64,000 nucleotides of DNA from an uncultured Clostridia bacterium. Lineage in GTDB: Bacteria; Bacillota; Clostridia; Lachnospirales; CAG-274. The DNA lies in assembly GCA_947624015.1 (NCBI GenBank), contig CANQIA010000008.1:1-64000 (forward strand). Direction: 5' to 3'. The position numbers and the translations under genes are program-made. Positions 42,972 to 50,331 of the stretch are shown one piece after another. The notes below the pieces were generated by a model, which saw nothing but the letters and a program-made list of their open reading frames with translations, was not told where the DNA came from and made no database searches. How positions within the stretch are numbered: position 1 is the first letter of the stretch; each line of letters starts with the position of its first letter.

Positions 42972-43003
42972 AATTTTCCCATGACCTATGGGAAAATTTT
43001 TTA
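42972..43003 (+). terminator. Terminator built from hairpin element copy 2
   Basis: AATTTTCCCAT pairs with ATGGGAAAATT across a five-base loop, followed by T6. The left arm and loop share AATTTTCCCATGACC with the element at 42087. Confidence 0.85.
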
Positions 43004-43104
43004 GATCCCGCACAAATCACACATTGATAACATATTTTTCACATAAAACCAAATTAAAATAAAATTGCAGTTAAAAATAATAATTATAAGAAAGGATGAT
43101 CATT

Positions 43105-43536
43105 ATGAAAAATAACATCAAAAAAATATTTGGTTGTGTGATAGTGCTTACAATGGTCGTATGTGCGGCAACGGCATTTGCAGCCGATGAAACATCAAAT
43201 TACAGCTTTAGAAAAGGCAAAGAAAACCATTACGGAACAGGTGGCGAGCAGACCTTTGTTTACTCCCATAGTCATCATGCCGATACAGAAGCGCTTATTG
43301 AAGCGGGTATAATCGATCAAGAAACAGCTAATAATATCTCAGAATATATGTCAAAAAAGCATGAAGATATAAAAGCAATGTATAGCGACATGGCAAATAT
43401 GAGTCCTGAGGAACGTCATACGGCTTTTGAGGAAAGGAAGACCTCTCGAGGAAACGGACTTGACGAGCTTGTTGATAAGGGCATTATAACAAAGGAACAA
43501 TATGATTCCATAAAAGAATATACCGAAAATAAATAG
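43105..43536 (+). CDS. Small secreted protein, DUF2680-like, histidine-containing
   Basis: This 143-residue protein has a clear signal peptide (cleavage after TAFAA) and a mature part with a YSHSHHADTE cluster, two similar segments (ALIEAGIIDQETANNI and ELVDKGIITKEQYDSI) that recall DUF2680 secreted proteins, and MSPEERHTAFEERK, vaguely like the LTxxQ segment of Spy/CpxP. It lies upstream of an OmpR-type two-component system in the same direction, suggesting an envelope sensor accessory or a target gene of that system. The link to metals via the histidines is speculative. Confidence 0.7.
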   Translation: MKNNIKKIFGCVIVLTMVVCAATAFAADETSNYSFRKGKENHYGTGGEQTFVYSHSHHADTEALIEAGIIDQETANNISEYMSKKHEDIKAMYSDMANMSPEERHTAFEERKTSRGNGLDELVDKGIITKEQYDSIKEYTENK

Positions 43537-43541
43537 ATATA

Positions 43542-43577
43542 AAGAGAGATGCCATTATACAGCATCTCTCTTTTTCG
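43542..43577 (+). terminator. Terminator after the small secreted protein
   Basis: AAGAGAGATGC pairs with GCATCTCTCTT, followed by T4. Confidence 0.85.
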
Positions 43578-43606
43578 TTGATAAATCAATTTATCTGTGA
43601 TACAAT
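43578..43606 (+). promoter_or_regulatory. Promoter of the two-component/macrodomain/sirtuin run
   Basis: TTGATA (43578-43583), 17-base spacer, TACAAT (43601-43606), about 30 bases before the response regulator start. Confidence 0.65.
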
Positions 43607-43634
43607 ATTAAATAATTGAAAGGAGCGGAAAACT

Positions 43635-44297
43635 ATGGCAAAAATACTTATTGTTGATGACGAACCCGATATTCGCGCTCTTATTTGCAGATATGCAAAA
43701 CACGAAGGTTATGATACGGCAGAAGCCTCTGACGGTATTGAAGCTGTTTCAATGTGCCGCAATGAAGATTTTGATGTTATAATAATGGACGCTATGATGC
43801 CTGAACTCGATGGATTTTCTGCTTGCAAAAAAATAAGGGATATAAAGGATATTCCCGTTATAATGCTTTCGGCAAGAGGAGAAGAATACGACAAGCTGTT
43901 CGGCTTTGAAACAGGCGCAGACGATTATGTCGTCAAGCCCTTTTCTCCAAGAGAGCTTATGGCTCGAATAAATGTTGTGATAAGCCGACACAGTAAAGGG
44001 GTAACAAATAAAATAAAAGTAGGAAATATTGAAATAGATACTCCCGGAAGAGTTGTTTATATAGATGGCGAAAGGGCAGAACTTACTGCAAAAGAATACG
44101 ATCTGCTGTTATATCTCGTCAAAAATATGGGGATAGTGCTTACAAGAGAACAGATAATAGAAGCCGTATGGGGCTATGAATATTACTCTGCCGACCGTAC
44201 AGTTGATTGGCAGATAAAACAGCTTCGTTCGCATATAGGAAAGTGTCGTAACAATATTGTAACGGTTCGGGGAGTGGGATATAAATTTGAGATCTAA
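43635..44297 (+). CDS. OmpR-family response regulator
   Basis: The 220-residue protein has a receiver domain with Asp9/Asp10 and phosphorylation site Asp52 (IIMDAMMPELDG) and the lysine of VVKPFS, then a winged-helix DNA-binding domain ending NNIVTVRGVGYKFEI. AAAGGAG precedes the ATG. It overlaps the sensor kinase gene by 11 bases. It is expected to act as a transcription regulator; its targets may include the small secreted protein upstream. Confidence 0.93.
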   Translation: MAKILIVDDEPDIRALICRYAKHEGYDTAEASDGIEAVSMCRNEDFDVIIMDAMMPELDGFSACKKIRDIKDIPVIMLSARGEEYDKLFGFETGADDYVVKPFSPRELMARINVVISRHSKGVTNKIKVGNIEIDTPGRVVYIDGERAELTAKEYDLLLYLVKNMGIVLTREQIIEAVWGYEYYSADRTVDWQIKQLRSHIGKCRNNIVTVRGVGYKFEI

Positions 44298-45735
44298 AAG
44301 TAAGTCTATATGTTTTAAGTTGTGGACATATTTTACAATGTTTGCAATAGTTATACTTGCCCTTCTATGGCTTATGCAGACAGTGTTCTTGGGAAGCTTT
44401 TATGATGTGATGCAGAAAAATCATATCAAAAAAATTGCCGATGAAATTTGCAATGCTCATGAAAACACGGAGCTTGCAATAGACACTGCCGCAGCAAAAA
44501 ATTCCATACTGATACTTGTAACTGATGTAGATGGGAATATAATTTACAGCGCAGACGAATACAGCCTTTCTTACAAGGAAAAAAACTATGCTTATGCCGA
44601 ACACGGAGAAAATAAAAATCCTTACAGATCGGAACATTCAAAACAAGAATACCGCCGTCTGCCGGAACACTATGATGATTTTCTTGAAAAACTTGGGGAT
44701 AACAAAAGTATATGCTATACTATTGAACACGATAGCAAAAGCAGTACTCTCATATATGGGCAAAGGCTGTCTGATAACAGTATTTTGTATATAAATACTT
44801 CTATAAATGCAATAGATTCTGCCGTATCCATAATCAGACTCCAGCTTTGCGCCGTAACCGTATTGGCATTGCTTGCCGGATTTTTAATAGCCATATTTAT
44901 ATCAAAAAGGTTTTCAAGACCTATTTCTCAACTATCGGAGCAATCATTGAAAATGGCAGACGGTAACTTTGATATAACATTTGAACAAGGGTTTTGTGCG
45001 GAAACGGACAAACTTGCTGAATCTTTGACTTATGCCGCAAATGAGATCGCCGAGAACGACAAACTACGCAGAGAGCTTCTTGCCAATGTTTCTCACGATC
45101 TGCGTACCCCACTGACAATGATAAAAGGCTATGCGGAGCTTATACGGGATATGGACGAAGAGGAAAATACCGGTGACGATGCCGAAATAATAATAAGAGA
45201 AGCCGACAGATTGTCTTTGCTTGTAAACGATATTCTGTACTACTCAAAGCTCCAATCCGGCGCCGTCAAATTTGAAATTGAAAAGACCGATATAGGCTTC
45301 CTTGCCGAAGCTGTGGCAGAGCAGTTTTCAGCAATATGTAAAAAAAACAACATCAGTATTACAAAAACAATTGAGACCGATAGGTATGTTGCATCTGATA
45401 AAAAGCGCATACAACAGGTATTGTATAATCTAATATCAAACGCCGTTGCTCATACTAAAAAGGGCGGAAACATATGTATCTCGGTCTTTGAAAGGAACGG
45501 AAATATAAGAACAGAAATTAAAGATACAGGCAATGGCATTAGTCCCGAAGATCTGCCTCATATATGGGACAGATATTTTACTTCTAAAAACGGCGGAACA
45601 AACGGATTGGGCTTGGCAATAGTCAAGGAAATACTTATTGCCCATGATTCGCACTTTGGCGTTGAAAGTAAAGAAGGAACAGGAAGTACATTCTGGTTCG
45701 AACTTAAACAAATACAGAAAAAACCTATGCAATAG
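44287..45735 (+). CDS. Sensor histidine kinase
   Basis: The 482-residue protein has a membrane segment (about 15-37), an extracytoplasmic sensor loop (about 40-175), a second membrane segment (about 182-205), HAMP, HisKA with His270 (NVSHDLRTP), and HATPase motifs N, G1 and G2 (NLISNAVAHTKKGG, DTGNGIS, GTNGLGLAIVK). The start is TTG at 44287, inside the response-regulator gene, with GGGGAGTGGG upstream; the first in-frame ATG would delete part of the first membrane segment. Confidence 0.9.
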   Translation: MRSKSKSICFKLWTYFTMFAIVILALLWLMQTVFLGSFYDVMQKNHIKKIADEICNAHENTELAIDTAAAKNSILILVTDVDGNIIYSADEYSLSYKEKNYAYAEHGENKNPYRSEHSKQEYRRLPEHYDDFLEKLGDNKSICYTIEHDSKSSTLIYGQRLSDNSILYINTSINAIDSAVSIIRLQLCAVTVLALLAGFLIAIFISKRFSRPISQLSEQSLKMADGNFDITFEQGFCAETDKLAESLTYAANEIAENDKLRRELLANVSHDLRTPLTMIKGYAELIRDMDEEENTGDDAEIIIREADRLSLLVNDILYYSKLQSGAVKFEIEKTDIGFLAEAVAEQFSAICKKNNISITKTIETDRYVASDKKRIQQVLYNLISNAVAHTKKGGNICISVFERNGNIRTEIKDTGNGISPEDLPHIWDRYFTSKNGGTNGLGLAIVKEILIAHDSHFGVESKEGTGSTFWFELKQIQKKPMQ

Positions 45736-45768
45736 TTTGTCTTATAAGTGCTTAAAAGGAGATCCATT

Positions 45769-46530
45769 ATGACGCAAAATGAAAAACGCATTTTTTTGAT
45801 CAAAAGGCTCATTGATGAACAGCCTCGGTATAAGGATCTGACTATACCTCAAGAAGAGGCGGAGCAGAAAAAATTACTCCGTTCGCTTTTTAATGTTCGT
45901 ATGCCAAAAAGCATTGATGAGTATTTTATTAAGATACAGGACGAATACTTGCAAGAGGAGATCGCTCAAAAGGGTATTACGCGTATTGAGGATATGACCC
46001 CCATTGTCGACGGGATATATCTGTGGCAAGGGGATATTACCACCCTTTCCTGCGGCGCCATTGTAAACGCAGCAAACAGCGGCATGACAGGCTGTTATTT
46101 TCCTTGTCACGGCTGTATAGACAATGCCATTCACACCTATGCCGGTATACAGCTACGTCTCGAATGCGCAGAGATAATTAAAAAGCAGGGACATGAAGAA
46201 GAAACAGGCGGCGCAAAGATCACTTCCTCATACGATCTGCCCTGCAACTATGTTCTCCATACGGTCGGTCCCATCATATACGGCGGCGTGACCGAGAAGG
46301 ATCGCAGACAGCTTGCCTACTGCTACCGTTCCTGTTTGGAACTGGCTAAGCAAAACGGGATAAAGAGCGTGGCTTTTCCATGCATATCCACGGGAGAATT
46401 CCATTTTCCGAACCTATCGGCAGCGGAGATCGCTGTGGATACGGTGCGGCAATACAAAGGCGATACGGAGGTAATATTCAATGTCTATAAAGATGTCGAT
46501 CTTGAGATCTACCGAAAATTACTCGGATAA
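45769..46530 (+). CDS. Zinc-containing macrodomain, protein-ADP-ribose hydrolase
   Basis: The 253-residue protein has a helical N-terminal part (1-75) and a macrodomain (about 75-250) with YLWQGDITTLSCGAIVNAANSGMTG and the metal-binding GCYFPCHGCIDNAIH, the mark of the zinc-macrodomain class, then VLHTVGPII and SVAFPCISTGEFHFP. Known members remove ADP-ribose placed by SirTM sirtuins. AAAAGGAGA precedes the ATG. The gene starts 33 bases after the kinase stop with no terminator between, and its end overlaps the sirtuin gene. Confidence 0.9.
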   Translation: MTQNEKRIFLIKRLIDEQPRYKDLTIPQEEAEQKKLLRSLFNVRMPKSIDEYFIKIQDEYLQEEIAQKGITRIEDMTPIVDGIYLWQGDITTLSCGAIVNAANSGMTGCYFPCHGCIDNAIHTYAGIQLRLECAEIIKKQGHEEETGGAKITSSYDLPCNYVLHTVGPIIYGGVTEKDRRQLAYCYRSCLELAKQNGIKSVAFPCISTGEFHFPNLSAAEIAVDTVRQYKGDTEVIFNVYKDVDLEIYRKLLG

Positions 46531-47356
46531 TATTATGCGGCTCAAACTAGCCCTGGACAATGCCGAAGTCGTCGTCATAGGAGCAGGCGCAGGACTTTCC
46601 ACGTCGGCAGGCTTTATTTATGACGGGGCTAAATTTGATGAATATTTTAAAGATTTTAAAGAAAAATACGGTTTCGAAGATATGTATACGGGAGGATTTT
46701 ATCCCTATGATACCCTTGAAGAATATTGGGCGTACTGGAGCAGATATATTTACATTAACAGATATACACCTATTCCTAAGCCCGTATATACAGATCTTTA
46801 TAAGATCGTTAAAAACAAGGAGTATTTTGTTATAACGACAAATGTTGACCACTGTTTTCAAAGGTCGGGATTTGATAAAGAGCGATTGTTTTACACACAA
46901 GGAGATTACGGCTTATTTCAGTGCAGCGAACCGTGCCGTAACGAGACATTTGACAATGAAGACATTATTGATAAAATGATCCGCAGCCAAAAAAATATGC
47001 GTATACCCTCGGAGCTTATACCCATATGCCCCCACTGCGGCAAGCCAATGACTATGAATCTGCGTTCAGACAACAAATTTGTTGAAGATGAGGGATGGCA
47101 TAAGGCAGCGGAAAAATATAAATTGTTTCTGGAGCGTAACAGTATGAAAAAAATACTGTTTCTGGAACTGGGCGTCGGATATAATACGCCGATCATTATA
47201 AAATATCCTTTTTGGCAAATGACAATGGACAATAAAGACGCTTTTTATGTGTGCATAAATAAAGAAAAAGCTCCTGTCCCCAAATATATAGAAAACAGAT
47301 CTCTTTGTATAGATGAAGATATAGGTAACGTGCTTAAAAGGCTTCTTGCTTCGTAA
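46481..47356 (+). CDS. Class M sirtuin (SirTM-type ADP-ribosyltransferase)
   Basis: The 291-residue protein has the sirtuin NAD fold with VVVIGAGAGLSTSAGF, TTNVDHCFQRSGF and two CxxC pairs (CSEPC and CPHC). The deacylase motif HG reads QGDYGLFQC here, and IPDFR is absent, as in SirTM proteins that ADP-ribosylate rather than deacylate. The start at 46481 has GGAGG nine bases upstream and overlaps the macrodomain gene by 50 bases. Usual operon partners GcvH-L and LplA2 are missing, so the target protein is unknown. Confidence 0.88.
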   Translation: MSIKMSILRSTENYSDNIMRLKLALDNAEVVVIGAGAGLSTSAGFIYDGAKFDEYFKDFKEKYGFEDMYTGGFYPYDTLEEYWAYWSRYIYINRYTPIPKPVYTDLYKIVKNKEYFVITTNVDHCFQRSGFDKERLFYTQGDYGLFQCSEPCRNETFDNEDIIDKMIRSQKNMRIPSELIPICPHCGKPMTMNLRSDNKFVEDEGWHKAAEKYKLFLERNSMKKILFLELGVGYNTPIIIKYPFWQMTMDNKDAFYVCINKEKAPVPKYIENRSLCIDEDIGNVLKRLLAS

Positions 47357-47526
47357 AGTCGTTTATGCCCATTAATTTAAAACAATCCATAGCTATTCCG
47401 TATAATATACTTGTTTTCTTGTACCTGCTTGCTTGTGTAAGCAGGTCTTTTTTTATTAAAAAATATGACATTTTGCCAATGTTTATTTCTTTTTTGATTT
47501 TTTTGTTGTTTTTCATTATAAATTTC
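47357..47526. other. Intergenic stretch after the sirtuin gene
   Basis: The 315 bases between the sirtuin and amidohydrolase genes hold a terminator (47423-47453), a promoter (47527-47555), a 16-base palindrome (47599-47614) and the amidohydrolase RBS. Nothing else is visible. Confidence 0.6.
47423..47454 (+). terminator. Terminator of the two-component/macrodomain/sirtuin run
   Basis: ACCTGCTT pairs with AAGCAGGT across an eight-base loop, followed by a T-rich tract. Confidence 0.8.
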
Positions 47527-47555
47527 TTGTAATTGTCAAAAAATCATTATATAAT
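47527..47555 (+). promoter_or_regulatory. Promoter of the amidohydrolase gene
   Basis: TTGTAA (47527-47532), 17-base spacer, perfect TATAAT (47550-47555). Confidence 0.7.
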
Positions 47556-47598
47556 AAATATATACAAATAGAATTTATATTTACACATCCTTATAGGT

Positions 47599-47614
47599 CA
47601 TGACCATGGTCATG
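47599..47614. promoter_or_regulatory. Perfect 16-bp palindrome, candidate operator
   Basis: CATGACCATGGTCATG reads the same on both strands and lies about 40 bases after the predicted transcription start, where a bound repressor would block elongation. No regulator gene is adjacent. Confidence 0.6.
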
Positions 47615-47671
47615 TTTTCGTGTTCTTTTGCATTGTAATAACTATTTTTTATTAAGAAAGGAGATGTTTAC

Positions 47672-49375
47672 ATGCTGTTAACCAATACCGCTCCATATGC
47701 TATACGGGGTAATATCGTTTGCTTCGAGGCAAACAAAGCAATTTGTAAAAAAGCGACCGTTGTTATCAATGATGATACTATATCCGATTTTTTACCATAT
47801 AATGCGGAGCTTGGAATTAAAGTAATAAAGCTAAGCGACAATGAAGTCATATTCCCCGGCTTGGCTGACCTTCATTCGCATCATACCTACAATATGATAT
47901 CAATATGGGAAAGACCTAAAAATTTGCCCGAACCCTGGGATAACAGACACGAATGGCGAAATTGCAGCGCTTATGACAAAGCAATAAAGGCACCTATGAA
48001 GGATCTGGAAAATAAATGGAACAAAAAGATAAACGATAATGGCGTTACCGCAGGAGATCTGCTGCTATATTTTGCGGAGATACAGGCTGTTGCCGGAGGC
48101 ACAACTGTTTTGCAGGAACCTACACAGATAAATGTGCCTGATGTTGTATCGGTACCCGGTTCCAACGATTTTGCGGAGGAATTTGAATCTATATTCACAT
48201 ATAATTATTTTGCGGAAAAAACCGGGCTATATGCAGATGCAAACCTAGACGGGAAATACATAAATACGCCCCATATGCTTTTAAGAGGCACTCAGTCCCC
48301 GAGAGAACTTGGAATAATTACTCCGGGAAATGCAGTTATCAATTCTGTTATAGATCTGTTTAAGCCTAAAAATATAGACAGAGATATACAGCCCTATGTA
48401 GATACTTCACAATGGGAAATTTCAGATCGTGATTGGGATAATCTTGAAAAATACTTGACCGATATAAGCAGGGGCAACAAAACAAATCGTGGATATATAG
48501 TACACCTTGCAGAGGGAAGAGCGGGAGTACTCAAGCCAAACGGCAGGGGACGTGACAGCTACTCTTCAAAAGAGGTACAGACTCTTATAAGCAGACTTAA
48601 AGATCTTGTAAAAAACGGCAAAATATCCAAAAACTCAATAAAGGAACTGCATATTAATCTCATCCACGCCTGCGGCGTAGATCTGAACAGCAAAGACACA
48701 TTACAATTCCTGAGCGATAACGGAATAGGTATCATATGGTCTCCCGTGTCAAACCTTTTGCTCTATGAGGACACTCCCGACTTTTACGAAAAGCTAAAAG
48801 ACACTCAGACCACATTGGGACTTGGCTCAGATTGGTCTCCAAGCGGCTCCAAGCATGTTTGGGATGAGTGCAAATTTGCTTTAAAATATTTAAAGCATCG
48901 CTGTCCCCATGACAATATGTTAGGCGAAAATATTCTGAAAATGGTAACGATAAACGCCGCAAAGCTTATTGGCTCAGAAAAAATAGGCAATATCAAGAAG
49001 GGAAATTTTGCCGACCTCTTTGTAATAAAAAGCCCAAAAAATATTAACGGGAATATAAATATGGCGTTAGATGCATTTTATTCATCCGATGATGACAGTG
49101 TGCAGATGGTCGTTATAGGCGGAAATCTGGTCTACGGCGAGGAGGAATATTTTGGTCTGCTTGATAGAGAGGGCGCGATCATTCCATCGGAATCAAACAA
49201 ATTAAAGAGCAAAATGGTTTACCTTCCAAAAGCATGGCATGTTGATCTGGCTGCGGATCTGGTCAGTCTTGATTCCATATTGGGAAAAGCATCAAGAAGT
49301 GAATTCAGGAGCAGTGAAGATAAGCAATATAAGGAGATCATAGCTAAGCTTGAAAGAAGATTTACCGCAGGATGA
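47672..49375 (+). CDS. Amidohydrolase-superfamily metal-dependent hydrolase
   Basis: The 567-residue protein has the TIM-barrel metal ligands His68 and His70 (FPGLADLHSHH), a histidine in GYIVHLAEG, one in LIHACG, and the catalytic aspartate in LGLGSDWSPSGS. N- and C-terminal parts form the small beta-sandwich seen in deaminases of the ATZ/TRZ and cytosine-deaminase type. The central insertions are longer than usual. AAAGGAGA precedes the ATG. It stands alone; the substrate, probably an amine, amide or heterocycle, is unknown. Confidence 0.8.
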   Translation: MLLTNTAPYAIRGNIVCFEANKAICKKATVVINDDTISDFLPYNAELGIKVIKLSDNEVIFPGLADLHSHHTYNMISIWERPKNLPEPWDNRHEWRNCSAYDKAIKAPMKDLENKWNKKINDNGVTAGDLLLYFAEIQAVAGGTTVLQEPTQINVPDVVSVPGSNDFAEEFESIFTYNYFAEKTGLYADANLDGKYINTPHMLLRGTQSPRELGIITPGNAVINSVIDLFKPKNIDRDIQPYVDTSQWEISDRDWDNLEKYLTDISRGNKTNRGYIVHLAEGRAGVLKPNGRGRDSYSSKEVQTLISRLKDLVKNGKISKNSIKELHINLIHACGVDLNSKDTLQFLSDNGIGIIWSPVSNLLLYEDTPDFYEKLKDTQTTLGLGSDWSPSGSKHVWDECKFALKYLKHRCPHDNMLGENILKMVTINAAKLIGSEKIGNIKKGNFADLFVIKSPKNINGNINMALDAFYSSDDDSVQMVVIGGNLVYGEEEYFGLLDREGAIIPSESNKLKSKMVYLPKAWHVDLAADLVSLDSILGKASRSEFRSSEDKQYKEIIAKLERRFTAG

Positions 49376-49415
49376 TTTTTTCAAAAGTATAAAAGACTGT
49401 TGGAAATACTTTTCA

Positions 49416-49455
49416 GCGACCGGCTGCGACAAAGCGCCGGTCGCATTGCTTTATT
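49416..49455 (+). terminator. Terminator after the amidohydrolase gene
   Basis: GCGACCGGC (49416-49424) pairs with GCCGGTCGC (49436-49444), followed by a T-rich stretch. Confidence 0.7.
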
Positions 49456-49474
49456 TTACGGTATGCTCAAATTA

Positions 49475-49508
49475 ATAAGGCGGCATATACAAACCGCCTT
49501 ATATTTTA
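49475..49508. terminator. Second hairpin between convergent genes
   Basis: ATAAGGCGG (49475-49483) pairs with CCGCCTTAT (49494-49502), with T-rich flanks. It probably terminates the minus-strand reductase gene. Confidence 0.6.
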
Positions 49509-49535
49509 TAAACTCATATCTCAATATATATTTTT

Positions 49536-50114
49536 TTATTTGGCTATCGCCTTTATTTTGCCAATTATCTCTTTAATGCCTCTGTCCAATATATTATCTC
49601 TTTCCTCTTTGTCAATATCAAGCCCTTCTATCCCATAGGAATAAAATTCGTTTATGCCAAACATTTTTCCCAGAGCCTGAACATATTCTGCTCCCAAATG
49701 TTTTTCCCCAATAAAGCCGCCGCAGGTAGAAAAATAGTAAAGCCTGTCCGCTTTGCAATAACCTACACAATCGCTGCCCTCATATCCAAAGGTAATACCG
49801 TTTACAGAAACATGTTCCAGATATATCTTAAGAAGCGACGGAAAAGACAGATCCCAATAAGGCGCAGCAATCACTATCTCATCTGATTTTTTGAATTCCA
49901 CCGCATATTTAAGCATTTCGTGATCAAATTGCCCTTTCATTACAATACAGTCACGCAATTCTATATCCTCTGCGTTAAGGGGAGAAATATTTTCTTTGCA
50001 AAGCTCAAGTATTTTTATGTCTTTATCTTTTGCGATAATGTCTATACAGCTTTCATAGAGCTTTCTTGTAGCGGAGAGCTTTCCTCTTATGCAACAGTCG
50101 ATTACCAAAACCAT
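49536..50114 (-). CDS. Flavodoxin-fold NAD(P)H-dependent oxidoreductase
   Basis: This ~192-residue protein has the azoreductase/NQO-type fold (PF02525-like): LVIDCCIRGKLSATRKLYE near the start, SDEIVIAAPYWDLSFPSLLKIYLEHV in the position of the flavin-contacting loop, and YYFSTCGGFIG later. It likely binds FMN and reduces quinones or nitro/azo compounds. The ATG at 50114 has AGGAG upstream and gives the family start; the ATG at 50138 would add eight residues. Confidence 0.8.
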   Translation of the reverse strand: MVLVIDCCIRGKLSATRKLYESCIDIIAKDKDIKILELCKENISPLNAEDIELRDCIVMKGQFDHEMLKYAVEFKKSDEIVIAAPYWDLSFPSLLKIYLEHVSVNGITFGYEGSDCVGYCKADRLYYFSTCGGFIGEKHLGAEYVQALGKMFGINEFYSYGIEGLDIDKEERDNILDRGIKEIIGKIKAIAK

Positions 50115-50239
50115 TTTATTTACTCCTATTTTCTTCATTTATTTATTGATTTATTATAACAGAAGCTCACTTATTTTTCAATATGAGCAAAGCCAAAGCT
50201 ATAATCATATAATATGTCGAATCAGCCTTTGTCTCTTAA

Positions 50240-50268
50240 TTGACAAAAATATTCTTTTCGGTTATAAT
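50240..50268 (+). promoter_or_regulatory. Full-consensus promoter of the hybrid kinase-ogt pair
   Basis: TTGACA (50240-50245), 17-base spacer, TATAAT (50263-50268): a perfect match to the housekeeping consensus. Confidence 0.88.
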
Positions 50269-50331
50269 TATTAATTAATGCATAATACCGGGGTTATATT
50301 CTAAATTCTGTTTTCATAAGGGGGAATTGCT

